Origin: Streptomyces sp. MNU76
GTDB taxonomy: Bacteria; Actinomycetota; Actinomycetes; Streptomycetales; Streptomycetaceae
Assembly (NCBI RefSeq): GCF_020982545.1
Contig: NZ_JAJKLK010000006.1
Span: forward strand, 248,001-312,000
DNA length: 64,000 bases
Direction: 5' to 3'
Part shown: positions 22,968 through 29,958 of the stretch, one piece after another
Numbering within the stretch: position 1 is the stretch's first letter
How the letters are laid out: each line of letters starts with the position of its first letter
Notes under the pieces: generated by a model
What the model saw: the letters and a program-made list of their open reading frames with translations, nothing else
Databases searched by the model: none
What the model was told of the DNA's origin: nothing
Made by a program: the position numbers and the translations under genes

Positions 22968-25390
22968 CCGGTGTGCGGCTGGTACCGGCGGTGCAGTCGG
23001 CCGGCGTACCGGGCGAGCGGTTCCATCCTCAGACGGCGACGACGTTCGTCCACCTGCTCGGGCTGTTCGATGGGGCACGGCTCCAGCTTCCCTTCCCGCA
23101 TGCGGAACTTGGTCCCGTACAGCTGCGGCCGGCCTTCCCGGAGCCGCAGCGCGTCGGTCACGTACGCCACCTGACGCCAGGGCAGATCCCCGTCGCGGGC
23201 GGCCTGTTCGATGAGGCCGAGGCACTCGTACTGGAAGTCCGCCGGCCCCTCGGCGTGCTGGAGGAGCCGGCAGGCCGCGGCCGCCGCCGCCGGGCCGACG
23301 AGGGCCCGGCCCGGCCAGCCGTGCCGTCGCACGACGTCCTCCAGCCAGCGGACGGCGGCGGCGGTCAGGGCGCGCAGTCGCTCCCCGGTCTCCTCGTCGC
23401 CGAAGCGGGAGTCGGTCCAGCGGGCCCGCAGTTCCGCGTCCACCCGGTCGATCGCCAGCAGGCGCCGCCGCACGTCGAGTGCGGGGGCGGGCCGCGCCCG
23501 CGGTTCCGAGCGGATCCTCGTCGTGTCGCGGTCCCAGGTGTAGACGATCCGGCGCCCGGCCCGCGGCCGGTCGAAGGCGACCTCGCCGGTGTGCCGGTCG
23601 GTGAGCCGGACGTGGACGCCGTCCCCGTGGAGGTCACCGGGCCCGACGGTGTCGTACACGTACTCCACGGCGTCCCGCAGGGCCACGCCGAGGCCGGCCA
23701 GGTCGCGGCCGCGTTCGTCGCGGACGGTGGCCGACGGCGGCCAGTCCGGGTGCGGGGCGCCCGGTACGGGAGTGGGGGCCTCTCCGGTGCGCAGCAGCGG
23801 CCCGCCCTGCACGGAGCGGAAGAAATAGGGGGCGTCCAGCGCGTCGAGCTGAGCCGTCTCCTCGGGGCCGAACACGGTGTCGGCGGGACCCGGTGTCGTC
23901 GTGGTGAGGCGGTCGGCGAGCACCTCGGTGTAGGCGGCCGTCGGCTTCAGCAGGACACGGACGTGCCGCTCGCGTCCGGCGCGGACCAGGAAGGACCGGA
24001 TGACGTCGTGGTGACGGGACATGAGGGTCCAGGCGTCGAACATCCCGCGCAGGAACTCCGGGAGGTAGGGCCCGTATCCGGTGCGCCCCAGGGTGTCCGC
24101 GACGACCGTGCGGGTCCGGCCGCGCGCGCAGGGCCGGCTTCTGCGCACCAACCGCAGGCCGCCGGCGGGAAGTTCACCGTCGGGGGGTTCGCCGTCGGGG
24201 AGTTCGGTGAAGTGGGCGACCGGTCCGTCCAGGGTGCACCAGCGCGGCTGGTCCTCCAGCCCCGGGTGGTGGTGGTCGCCGGCTTCGGTGTCGGCGACGA
24301 GTCCGGTGTCGTAGAGGCGTGGCAGCGGCGCGAGGAAGATCTCCAGGTCGACCGGGTAGAGGAGGGGTTCCGGCAGGTCGGGACGGGTCCCGGCGAGGAT
24401 GTTGCCCTCGGCCAGGTCGGTGATGCCGAAGCGGAACGCGGCGGCGGCGAGGGATCCCGCCCGGTGCCACAGCAGTTCCGCGCGGCGCCGGCCGAGCCGG
24501 GTCCCGTCGAGCCGTCTTCCGGGCGCCGAGCGGATCGGGCCCCACTGCGAGGGCGGCTCGATCCACTCCTGCCAGGTGTAGTCCCGTCGGTCGGGGCCGC
24601 TGCCCGCCGTGCAGCGCAGGACGGGCAGCACGACCGGTCCCGTCACGGGCGGCAGGGAGTTGAGGAGGGCGAACACGGAGTCCTCGGGGGCGAGGAAGAG
24701 CAGTTCGCCGTCCGCCGGGCGGGGCTTGTACGCGACGACGCCACCGCCGCTCAGGCCCACGCGCAGGATCCTGCCGCGGCCGTTGTGCGTCTCTCCGCCC
24801 TGGGCCTCGATGCCCGTCAGGGGCGGACGCAGCGCGGGCCGGTCGAACCAGGGCCCGGTGACGTCCCGGCTCACCCGCTCCAGGAACCGGTCCAGGAACG
24901 TCGTCCAGTGGGTGTGCTGCTCGTCGGCCGCGTAGGGGACGCCGGCGGCGCAGGCGGTGAACGCCTCGGCCACGAGCGGCCCGAAGAGGGCGCCGTCGGT
25001 CACGTCGAGCAGACCGGGGGCGAGCAGGGTGCCGTGCCGGGACGTGGCGTGCCCGCACCAGGCGTCCAGGGCGTCCAACACCGCGACGACGGGGGCGAAT
25101 CGAGGGGAGGCTAGGGCCGCCGCCAGGACGTCCGCGTCGCTGTCGCCGGCCAGGAAGCGGTCGTGTACGAGCAGACCGTCGTCGGCGAGCCGCAGCACCG
25201 GAGGGAACAACCGGCCCGCCGTGCCCGCCCTCACCGCCGCCACGACCTTCCGGGCGGCGGCCGAGCCGAGCGAGCGCGCGGGGCGCGGACCGGTGGCCGA
25301 GTGGTGCGGACCCGTAGGTCGCGAACCGGTGGCCGGTGGGATCGGGCGGGCCGACATGGCCGGTGCCGCGTCCCACAGCACGTCGATCAC
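22964..25390 (-). CDS. LanM-type dehydratase-like protein (DUF4135) fused to DUF6624, no LanC domain
   Basis: 808 residues from GTG 25390 behind gggggagg. DUF4135 signatures: GETHNGRGRILRVGL (199-213), AYKPRP with Lys 222, WQEWIEPP, ITDLAEGN (323-330), YPVDLE (345-350) and VRVLLKPTAAY (477-487). In LanM enzymes the fourth motif reads DxHxxN; here the His position is Ala 327. The LanC cyclase half with its zinc ligands is absent; instead residues about 690-800 match DUF6624 (CLGLIEQAARDGDLPWRQVA, YGTKFRMREGKLEPCPIEQP, VDERR). It probably phosphorylates or dehydrates Ser/Thr of the peptide encoded upstream, but the missing His makes the chemistry uncertain. Confidence 0.78.
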   Translation of the reverse strand: MIDVLWDAAPAMSARPIPPATGSRPTGPHHSATGPRPARSLGSAAARKVVAAVRAGTAGRLFPPVLRLADDGLLVHDRFLAGDSDADVLAAALASPRFAPVVAVLDALDAWCGHATSRHGTLLAPGLLDVTDGALFGPLVAEAFTACAAGVPYAADEQHTHWTTFLDRFLERVSRDVTGPWFDRPALRPPLTGIEAQGGETHNGRGRILRVGLSGGGVVAYKPRPADGELLFLAPEDSVFALLNSLPPVTGPVVLPVLRCTAGSGPDRRDYTWQEWIEPPSQWGPIRSAPGRRLDGTRLGRRRAELLWHRAGSLAAAAFRFGITDLAEGNILAGTRPDLPEPLLYPVDLEIFLAPLPRLYDTGLVADTEAGDHHHPGLEDQPRWCTLDGPVAHFTELPDGEPPDGELPAGGLRLVRRSRPCARGRTRTVVADTLGRTGYGPYLPEFLRGMFDAWTLMSRHHDVIRSFLVRAGRERHVRVLLKPTAAYTEVLADRLTTTTPGPADTVFGPEETAQLDALDAPYFFRSVQGGPLLRTGEAPTPVPGAPHPDWPPSATVRDERGRDLAGLGVALRDAVEYVYDTVGPGDLHGDGVHVRLTDRHTGEVAFDRPRAGRRIVYTWDRDTTRIRSEPRARPAPALDVRRRLLAIDRVDAELRARWTDSRFGDEETGERLRALTAAAVRWLEDVVRRHGWPGRALVGPAAAAAACRLLQHAEGPADFQYECLGLIEQAARDGDLPWRQVAYVTDALRLREGRPQLYGTKFRMREGKLEPCPIEQPEQVDERRRRLRMEPLARYAGRLHRRYQPHTG

Positions 25391-25413
25391 GGTTGGTGTG
25401 CCTCCCCCTGAAC

Positions 25414-25443
25414 GGTGCCGCCCGCCGGTCGCCGAGCGGCACC
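25414..25443 (-). promoter_or_regulatory. Stem-loop between precursor gene and modification genes
   Basis: ggtgccgcccg and cgagcggcacc (plus-strand sense) form an 11-bp stem with one G-T pair and an 8-nt loop, 39 nt behind the precursor stop and 24 nt before the LanM-like start. RiPP operons often carry such a hairpin so that the precursor is made in excess over the enzymes; that role is inferred here. Confidence 0.6.
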
Positions 25444-25481
25444 TGTGCGATGGCCGGTGATGCGGTTCGGCCGTGGCTCCG

Positions 25482-25637
25482 TCAGAGGCAGTACCAGCCG
25501 GCACACGTGCTGGCAGCCGCCTTCGTGCGCTGCGGGATGTCCTGCTCCAGTTCGCCGATGACGAGGTCGAGCTCCTCCTCGGCGGACGTCCCGGCCTCGA
25601 TGGTGGTCCGGACGTCGGCGGTCACGGTGTAGGTCAT
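25482..25637 (-). CDS. Putative RiPP precursor peptide
   Basis: 51 residues; ATG 25637 is preceded by an excellent ccaggaggatcacc site. Residues 1-36 are a leader-like acidic stretch (TTIEAGTSAEEELDLVIGEL, then EQDIPQ), with ELDLV recalling class II lantibiotic leaders. The last 14 residues, TKAAASTCAGWYCL, contain Thr, Ser and two Cys plus Trp and Tyr and make a plausible core with one or two possible (methyl)lanthionine bridges. It is the first gene of the operon containing the LanM-like protein. No double-Gly protease site is obvious and no dedicated protease or exporter is adjacent. Confidence 0.75.
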   Translation of the reverse strand: MTYTVTADVRTTIEAGTSAEEELDLVIGELEQDIPQRTKAAASTCAGWYCL

Positions 25638-25778
25638 GGTGATCCTCCTGGATCGATCGACGGGTGGTGATCGGAAGAGGGTCGGGCGCCACGGCCGGGC
25701 TCGGGCCGGCAGGGCCGGCGTCGGCGTCGCCAGGCCGATGGCGCCCTTCACGAAAAGCGAGGGAGAAGCCCCGTCGCG

Positions 25779-25818
25779 ACGGCGATGATCACGCCCGTAC
25801 GGCGATGATCACCCCCGT
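25779..25818 (-). repeat. 20-bp tandem repeat
   Basis: acggcgatgatcacgcccgt (25779-25798) is followed directly by acggcgatgatcacccccgt (25799-25818), 19/20 identical. It covers the 3' end of the small frameshifted gene; on the minus strand each copy can encode TGVIIAV in one frame, and the second copy overlaps the stop of the presumed original frame. Confidence 0.85.
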
Positions 25819-25951
25819 CTCGTCCGGTTGCACGGCCTTGACAGCCGGTTCCCCCTCCGAACGCCGCGGCGGCCGGTCGAGCCGCTGCTTCAGCACATCG
25901 TGCGGGGGCGGCCATCTCCACCGCCATGTTTTCGATGCTCGTCGAAAACAT
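25789..25951 (-). pseudogene. Small frameshifted gene between the precursor and the LysR gene
   Basis: ATG 25951 follows ggaagggg and starts MFSTSIENMAVEMAAP with normal GC-rich third positions. Around the C-run of gccgcccccgc (about 25900) this frame loses that codon bias, while a shifted frame continues with it as HDVLKQRLDRPPRRSEGEPA, then VKAVQPDETGVIIAVRA, ending at 25789. A protein of about 53 residues with one frameshift is the simplest reading. The family is not recognised. It could be a cluster accessory peptide, a decayed second precursor, or an intact gene hit by an assembly indel. Confidence 0.5.
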
Positions 25952-25953
25952 GG
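25924..25953. promoter_or_regulatory. 12-bp inverted repeat over the start codon of the small gene
   Basis: ccatgttttcga (25924-25935) and tcgaaaacatgg (25942-25953) are perfect complements with a 6-nt loop. The dyad includes the ATG of the small minus-strand gene and lies 48 bp past the LysR stop. It may be an operator, a start-codon-sequestering hairpin or the LysR terminator. Confidence 0.6.
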
Positions 25954-26000
25954 GTCCCCTTCCGGCCAAGTGGCCGGGAAGCCTCCGGGACGGGCCCTGA

Positions 26001-26942
26001 TCAGTCCTGGCCGGGGTGCGCCTGGCGAAGGACGTGGTGGGCCGCCTCGCGCAGGGCGGTCACGGTCGGTTCGTCGCGGTGGTCGGGGAGCCAGGCGAGT
26101 TCGGCCGTCGACACGCCCAGCTCGGGGCAGTGGACGTAGGTGACGCCGGTGCGCGGATAGAGGTGGCGGGCCGCGGAGGGCAGGAAGGCGATCGCCTGTT
26201 TCTGGGTGACGGCGAAGACCATGGCCTCGGTGTCCCTGATGACGGGGCCGTAGCGGACGGGCGTGCCGTCGGGGCGCGGGTTGACGGTGAGGTGGTCCCA
26301 CCACGCGCGAGGCACTTCCGGGGGCATGTCGACCACCGTGCGGTCGGCGAGGTCGGCCAGGGTGACGGTCTCCCGGCCCGCGAGGGGGTCGTCGGTGGGC
26401 AGGCAGACCACCCGGGTCTCGGTGGCCAGACGCAGGGACTGGATCCCGCCGGGCAGGGGGCCGCGCAGGAACGCGGCGTCGACCTCCCCGGCGAGCAGGG
26501 CGCCGAACATGTCGACGAAGGTCAGGTTGCGGACCTCGATCTCCAGGTCGGGGTGGAGCTCGCGGAGGTGGGCGAGGACGGCGTGCGCGTGGGGCATGGC
26601 CGCTTCCGCGCCGAGGCTGCCGATCAGCAGACGTCCGCGCGCCGTTCCGGCATGGCAGTCCGCGGTCCGCCGTAATCGGGCCATGGCGTCGACCACGGCC
26701 TTCGCCTCCTCGGCGAGTGCCCGGCCGGCCGGCGTGAGCCGCGTGCCGCGGCCGCCGCGCGCGACGAGGGTGACCCCGAGCCGCTGTTCCAGCGACCTGA
26801 TCTGCTGGCTGAACGCGGGCTGGGTGACGTAGACGCGTGCCGCGGCCCGTCCGAAGTGGAGTTCCTCGGCGAGAACGAGGAAGAGCCGGAGCTGGTGCAG
26901 GCTCGGTTCTCGCACCCCACCAGTGCCGCGACCAGGGCTCAT
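26001..26942 (-). CDS. LysR-family transcriptional regulator
   Basis: 313 residues. The N-terminal winged helix (LRLFLVLAEELHFGRAAARV, then QPAFSQQIRSLEQRLGVTLV) is followed by a periplasmic-binding-like effector domain (RLLIGSLGAEAAMPHAHAVL, then GEVDAAFLRGPLPG). The start is uncertain: ATG 26942 has no clear ribosome site, and a GTG nine codons in is possible. It is read in the same direction as the RiPP-type operon downstream, so it could be its regulator, although LysR genes more often control divergent neighbours (here the DUF5937 gene). Confidence 0.85.
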   Translation of the reverse strand: MSPGRGTGGVREPSLHQLRLFLVLAEELHFGRAAARVYVTQPAFSQQIRSLEQRLGVTLVARGGRGTRLTPAGRALAEEAKAVVDAMARLRRTADCHAGTARGRLLIGSLGAEAAMPHAHAVLAHLRELHPDLEIEVRNLTFVDMFGALLAGEVDAAFLRGPLPGGIQSLRLATETRVVCLPTDDPLAGRETVTLADLADRTVVDMPPEVPRAWWDHLTVNPRPDGTPVRYGPVIRDTEAMVFAVTQKQAIAFLPSAARHLYPRTGVTYVHCPELGVSTAELAWLPDHRDEPTVTALREAAHHVLRQAHPGQD

Positions 26943-27058
26943 GGAGAAAAGGCTATCGACGCGAATCCGATCCTCTTCGCATTCTCGACTTCTCCGTACG
27001 GATCATCTGCGTCACGATCACAGGAGTTGTTCCCGGGACACGAGCGGCGAGGAGCCAT

Positions 27059-28078
27059 GTGCTTCGCATCCACTTCGGCTGGCGCGACCTGGAGAACGTA
27101 CGTCTGGTTCAACAGCCTGATCCCCTCTGGGAGTTGATGTGTGCCGTCTGTCGTCTACAGACGGACGAGGGGCCGTTGGAGTTCGGACACTGGCGCCAGC
27201 GGTCCACCCACCTGCTGGCGCGGGACAGCCGCGCCGACACCGCCCTGCGCACGCTGCGCACCCTCATTCCGGCCACCGGGTACATCCCCGACTTCCTGAC
27301 GCCTCCGGTCACCGGTGAGAACCTGGACGCGGCGCTCGACAAGGTCCGCGCCACTCCCCGGGAACGGCTGGTGGCCGAACTCGCCCGACTCGCCGCGTCG
27401 CGGCCGTTGCCGGGATGGGTGCGAGGCCCGCACGAACGGCACGCCTCCACCCTGCTGATGACCGCCGACGCCCTGCGGGACTCCTTCCGGGTGCTGCTGG
27501 AACCGTACTGGCGGCAGGTGCGCTCGGCGGTGGGCGACGACGTCGCCGTCCGCGCCCGGGCCGCGCTCGGCGGAGGCACGGGGGCTCTCCTCGCGGGGCT
27601 GCACCCGTTCGCCCGGTGGAACCCTCCGTATCTGGACGTCGACTATCCCGTCGAGCGGGAACTGCGCCTGGAGGGACGCGGACTGACGCTCGTGCCGTCG
27701 TACTTCTGCTGGCGAAGGCCCACGGCGCTCGCCGACCCCTGCCTCGATCCGGTCCTCGTCTACCCGGTCGCGAAGCAGCCGTTCGACCACGCGCTCACCG
27801 GCGAGGAAGGGCTGGAACGGCTCCTGGGCCGGACGAGGAGCGCGGTCCTCGCCGAGGTGGCCGGTCACCGCACGCGCACGACGGCCGACGTGGCCCGGGC
27901 GCTCCACCTCGCACCGGCCAGTGCGAGCTATCAGATCGGGGTCCTGCGCGGGGCGGGGCTGATCGTCAGCCGCCGGGCCGGCAAACGGGTCGAGCACTCG
28001 GCGACATCGCTGGCCCATGGACTGCTGTCCGGCAGCGGGTCGCCCCTGCGGAGGGAACCGATGTTCCGCTCCGGGTAG
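27059..28078 (+). CDS. DUF5937/ArsR-like winged-helix regulator
   Basis: 339 residues from GTG 27059 after gcgaggagccat. The start LRIHFGWRDLENVRLVQQPD, then PLWELMCAVCRLQ resembles DUF5937 N termini, and the C-terminal region (RTRTTADVARALHLAPASAS, then YQIGVLRGAGLIVSRRAGK) is an ArsR-type winged helix. It is divergent from the LysR gene across about 115 bp. Targets are unknown; it could sense cell state for the neighbouring biosynthetic genes. Confidence 0.82.
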   Translation: MLRIHFGWRDLENVRLVQQPDPLWELMCAVCRLQTDEGPLEFGHWRQRSTHLLARDSRADTALRTLRTLIPATGYIPDFLTPPVTGENLDAALDKVRATPRERLVAELARLAASRPLPGWVRGPHERHASTLLMTADALRDSFRVLLEPYWRQVRSAVGDDVAVRARAALGGGTGALLAGLHPFARWNPPYLDVDYPVERELRLEGRGLTLVPSYFCWRRPTALADPCLDPVLVYPVAKQPFDHALTGEEGLERLLGRTRSAVLAEVAGHRTRTTADVARALHLAPASASYQIGVLRGAGLIVSRRAGKRVEHSATSLAHGLLSGSGSPLRREPMFRSG

Positions 28079-28643
28079 GCGTCCGCCCGGGACCACGGGG
28101 AGACCCGGCGGGGCCCGGCGGGCCATGGGACGGGGCCGCACGCGGGGCCCGGCGCGCGTCGGGCGGCCCGCGCGGACGTCGGCCGGCCGTCGCCCATGGC
28201 GGTGTGGGCGCGCTCCGGCGGTCGTCGGGGGGTTGCCAGCTGCTTGCCGGGGAGTGCGTACGAGGGTGGATGAGCTCGATCGTGTGATGATCGGCTTCCG
28301 GGTTTGCGACGGTGTGGGCTGTTCGGGCTACGGTGAGCGGGCGATCCGGGACACCGGGAACGGAGTCGGCGTGCGGAGCCCCCTTTCCTCCGGAGAGAAG
28401 GTCCGGGGCCTCTCCGTCGCCCTCTGTCCGTACCCACCTGGCCAGGTCGTGAGGGAACCGGCCTCCCGGGACCGGACCACGTACAGGATGCGTGTCGCCG
28501 CCCCGGGGTTGAGTACGCCGGGGACCTGGGGGTACCTCCCACGCCCTTGAGGCAGTGGGGGAACGCCCCAGACCGTTCGGGGCGTGCGGCTGGGCGGACT
28601 CACTCATGCTCAGTCCCCAGGAACGGTGTGGTGGAGTGGCGGC
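28079..28643. other. Gene-free region with an imperfect inverted repeat
   Basis: About 565 bp without a credible gene. ctgggggtacctcccac (28526-28542) and gtgggggaacgccccag (28555-28571) are an imperfect 17-bp inverted repeat (13/17) around gcccttgaggca, similar to REP-like hairpins scattered through Streptomyces genomes. The last 40 bp hold the leader of the hotdog gene. Confidence 0.5.
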
Positions 28644-29375
28644 ATGAGCGACATCGAGACGATCACGGTGCCCGACCTGCTGCGGGGCTATCCCGGGGTG
28701 GCGTTCGGCGGGTACGTGGCGGGGGTGCTGGCCCGGCGGGCGGAGGCCGGGGCCGTACGGGTGGACTTCCGGCGGCCGACGCCCGTCGAGGTGCCGGTGG
28801 GGCTCGCGCGGACCGCCGGCGGCGGGGCCGTGCTGACCGGTGCGGACGGGGACCTCGCGGTGGCCGTGCCCCACGACGAGGACCTCGCGGCGCCCGGCGT
28901 ACCCGCACCGCCTTCCTGGGCGGAGGCGACCGCGGCGGCCGAGGCCTATCGCGCGGCGCCTCCGACGGGGTCCGTGGACTGCTTCGGATGCGGGCTCGAC
29001 CGTATGCCCGACACCGGGCTCCGACTGCACTGCGGAGGCGTCGCCGGGCGGGAGTTGGTGGCCACCGCCTGGACACCCGGGGCCGCGCTCGCGGACGCCG
29101 ACGGGATGCTGCCGGCGGAGTTGGTGTGGGGCGCGCTGGACTGCCCGGGGAACGCGGCGGGCCGGCTGCTCGGGACCATGCGCGAGGGCGCGGTGACCGC
29201 CTCGCTCGCCGCCCGGCTGCTGCGGCCGGTGCCGATCGCCTCGCGACTGGTGTCGTACGCGTGGGTCGTCGCGGAGGAAGGGCGCAAGCACCGGGTGGGC
29301 GCCGCACTGGCCACGGCCGAGGGCGACCTCTGCGGCATCTCCTCGGCCCTGTGGGTGGCCCCCCGGCCGGGCTAG
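28644..29375 (+). CDS. Hotdog-fold (PaaI-type thioesterase-like) protein
   Basis: 243 residues, ATG 28644 behind ggtggag. The N-terminal LLRGYPGVAFGGYVAGVLAR recalls hotdog helices, and the C-terminal half has the typical LPAELVWGALDCPGNAAGRL and VTASLAARLLRPVPIASRLV pattern. A Cys pair (VDCFGCGLDRMPDTGLRLHC) sits in the linker. Probably an acyl-CoA binding or hydrolysing protein; its substrate is unknown. It stands alone between unrelated genes. Confidence 0.75.
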   Translation: MSDIETITVPDLLRGYPGVAFGGYVAGVLARRAEAGAVRVDFRRPTPVEVPVGLARTAGGGAVLTGADGDLAVAVPHDEDLAAPGVPAPPSWAEATAAAEAYRAAPPTGSVDCFGCGLDRMPDTGLRLHCGGVAGRELVATAWTPGAALADADGMLPAELVWGALDCPGNAAGRLLGTMREGAVTASLAARLLRPVPIASRLVSYAWVVAEEGRKHRVGAALATAEGDLCGISSALWVAPRPG

Positions 29376-29423
29376 CGCCGCGCCCGCCGGGCGGGTTTGC
29401 TCCTACGCCCGCCGCATCAGCCC

Positions 29424-29927
29424 CTACGCGGCGGCGCCGGGACTCCCGTCGGAGGGCGGAGGAGTCTCGCGGTCCGAGGCCGGCCAGACGTACGGCAGAT
29501 CGTCCGGCCCTTCGGGGAAGGCCGGGGCGTAGAGGTCCGGTTCCTTGCGCAGCAGCGCCGAGCGGTGGCTGTGGTGGGAGGCGTCGTCGCCGAGCCAGGG
29601 CGGGAGTTCCCCGGCGGCGGCCAGTCGTCGCTGGTCGCGGGTCCGTGCGCCGGGGCGGAAGGCGGTGAGGTCGGCGACCAGGGTGGCCGCGCAGCTGTCC
29701 TGGTGACCCTGCTCGCTCCACGCCTCGCAGACCTCCAGGCCGTAGCGGACCAGCGCCTCCTCGGACCCCGCCCACATGCGGACGGCCGGATGCCGGCGCC
29801 ACCCGTACCCCGGCACGATGAGGCCGCGCAGGACCTGCAGCGCCTCGACCCGCTGTTTGCCGAGCCGGCGCCGGTCCAGGACCAGCGCCGAGGCCCGGAA
29901 GTCGGGATAGGGGAGGAAGGTCTGCAT
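29424..29927 (-). CDS. MSMEG_6728-type protein (pyrimidine-dimer glycosylase-like)
   Basis: 167 residues. The family opening MQTFLPYPDFRASALVLDRR, with RRLGKQRVEALQVLRGL, is followed by GWRRHPAVRMWAGSEEALVR and PPWLGDDASHHSHRSALLRK, the hallmark of a widespread actinobacterial family related to T4 endonuclease V-type pyrimidine-dimer glycosylases. DNA repair is likely but not shown. The start at 29927 (behind gaggggcg) gives the conserved N terminus; the frame 15 nt upstream is less likely. It is downstream of the CPBP protease gene on the same strand. Confidence 0.82.
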   Translation of the reverse strand: MQTFLPYPDFRASALVLDRRRLGKQRVEALQVLRGLIVPGYGWRRHPAVRMWAGSEEALVRYGLEVCEAWSEQGHQDSCAATLVADLTAFRPGARTRDQRRLAAAGELPPWLGDDASHHSHRSALLRKEPDLYAPAFPEGPDDLPYVWPASDRETPPPSDGSPGAAA

Positions 29928-29958
29928 GCCGTCGCCCCTCACTGCCGATCGGAGACGC

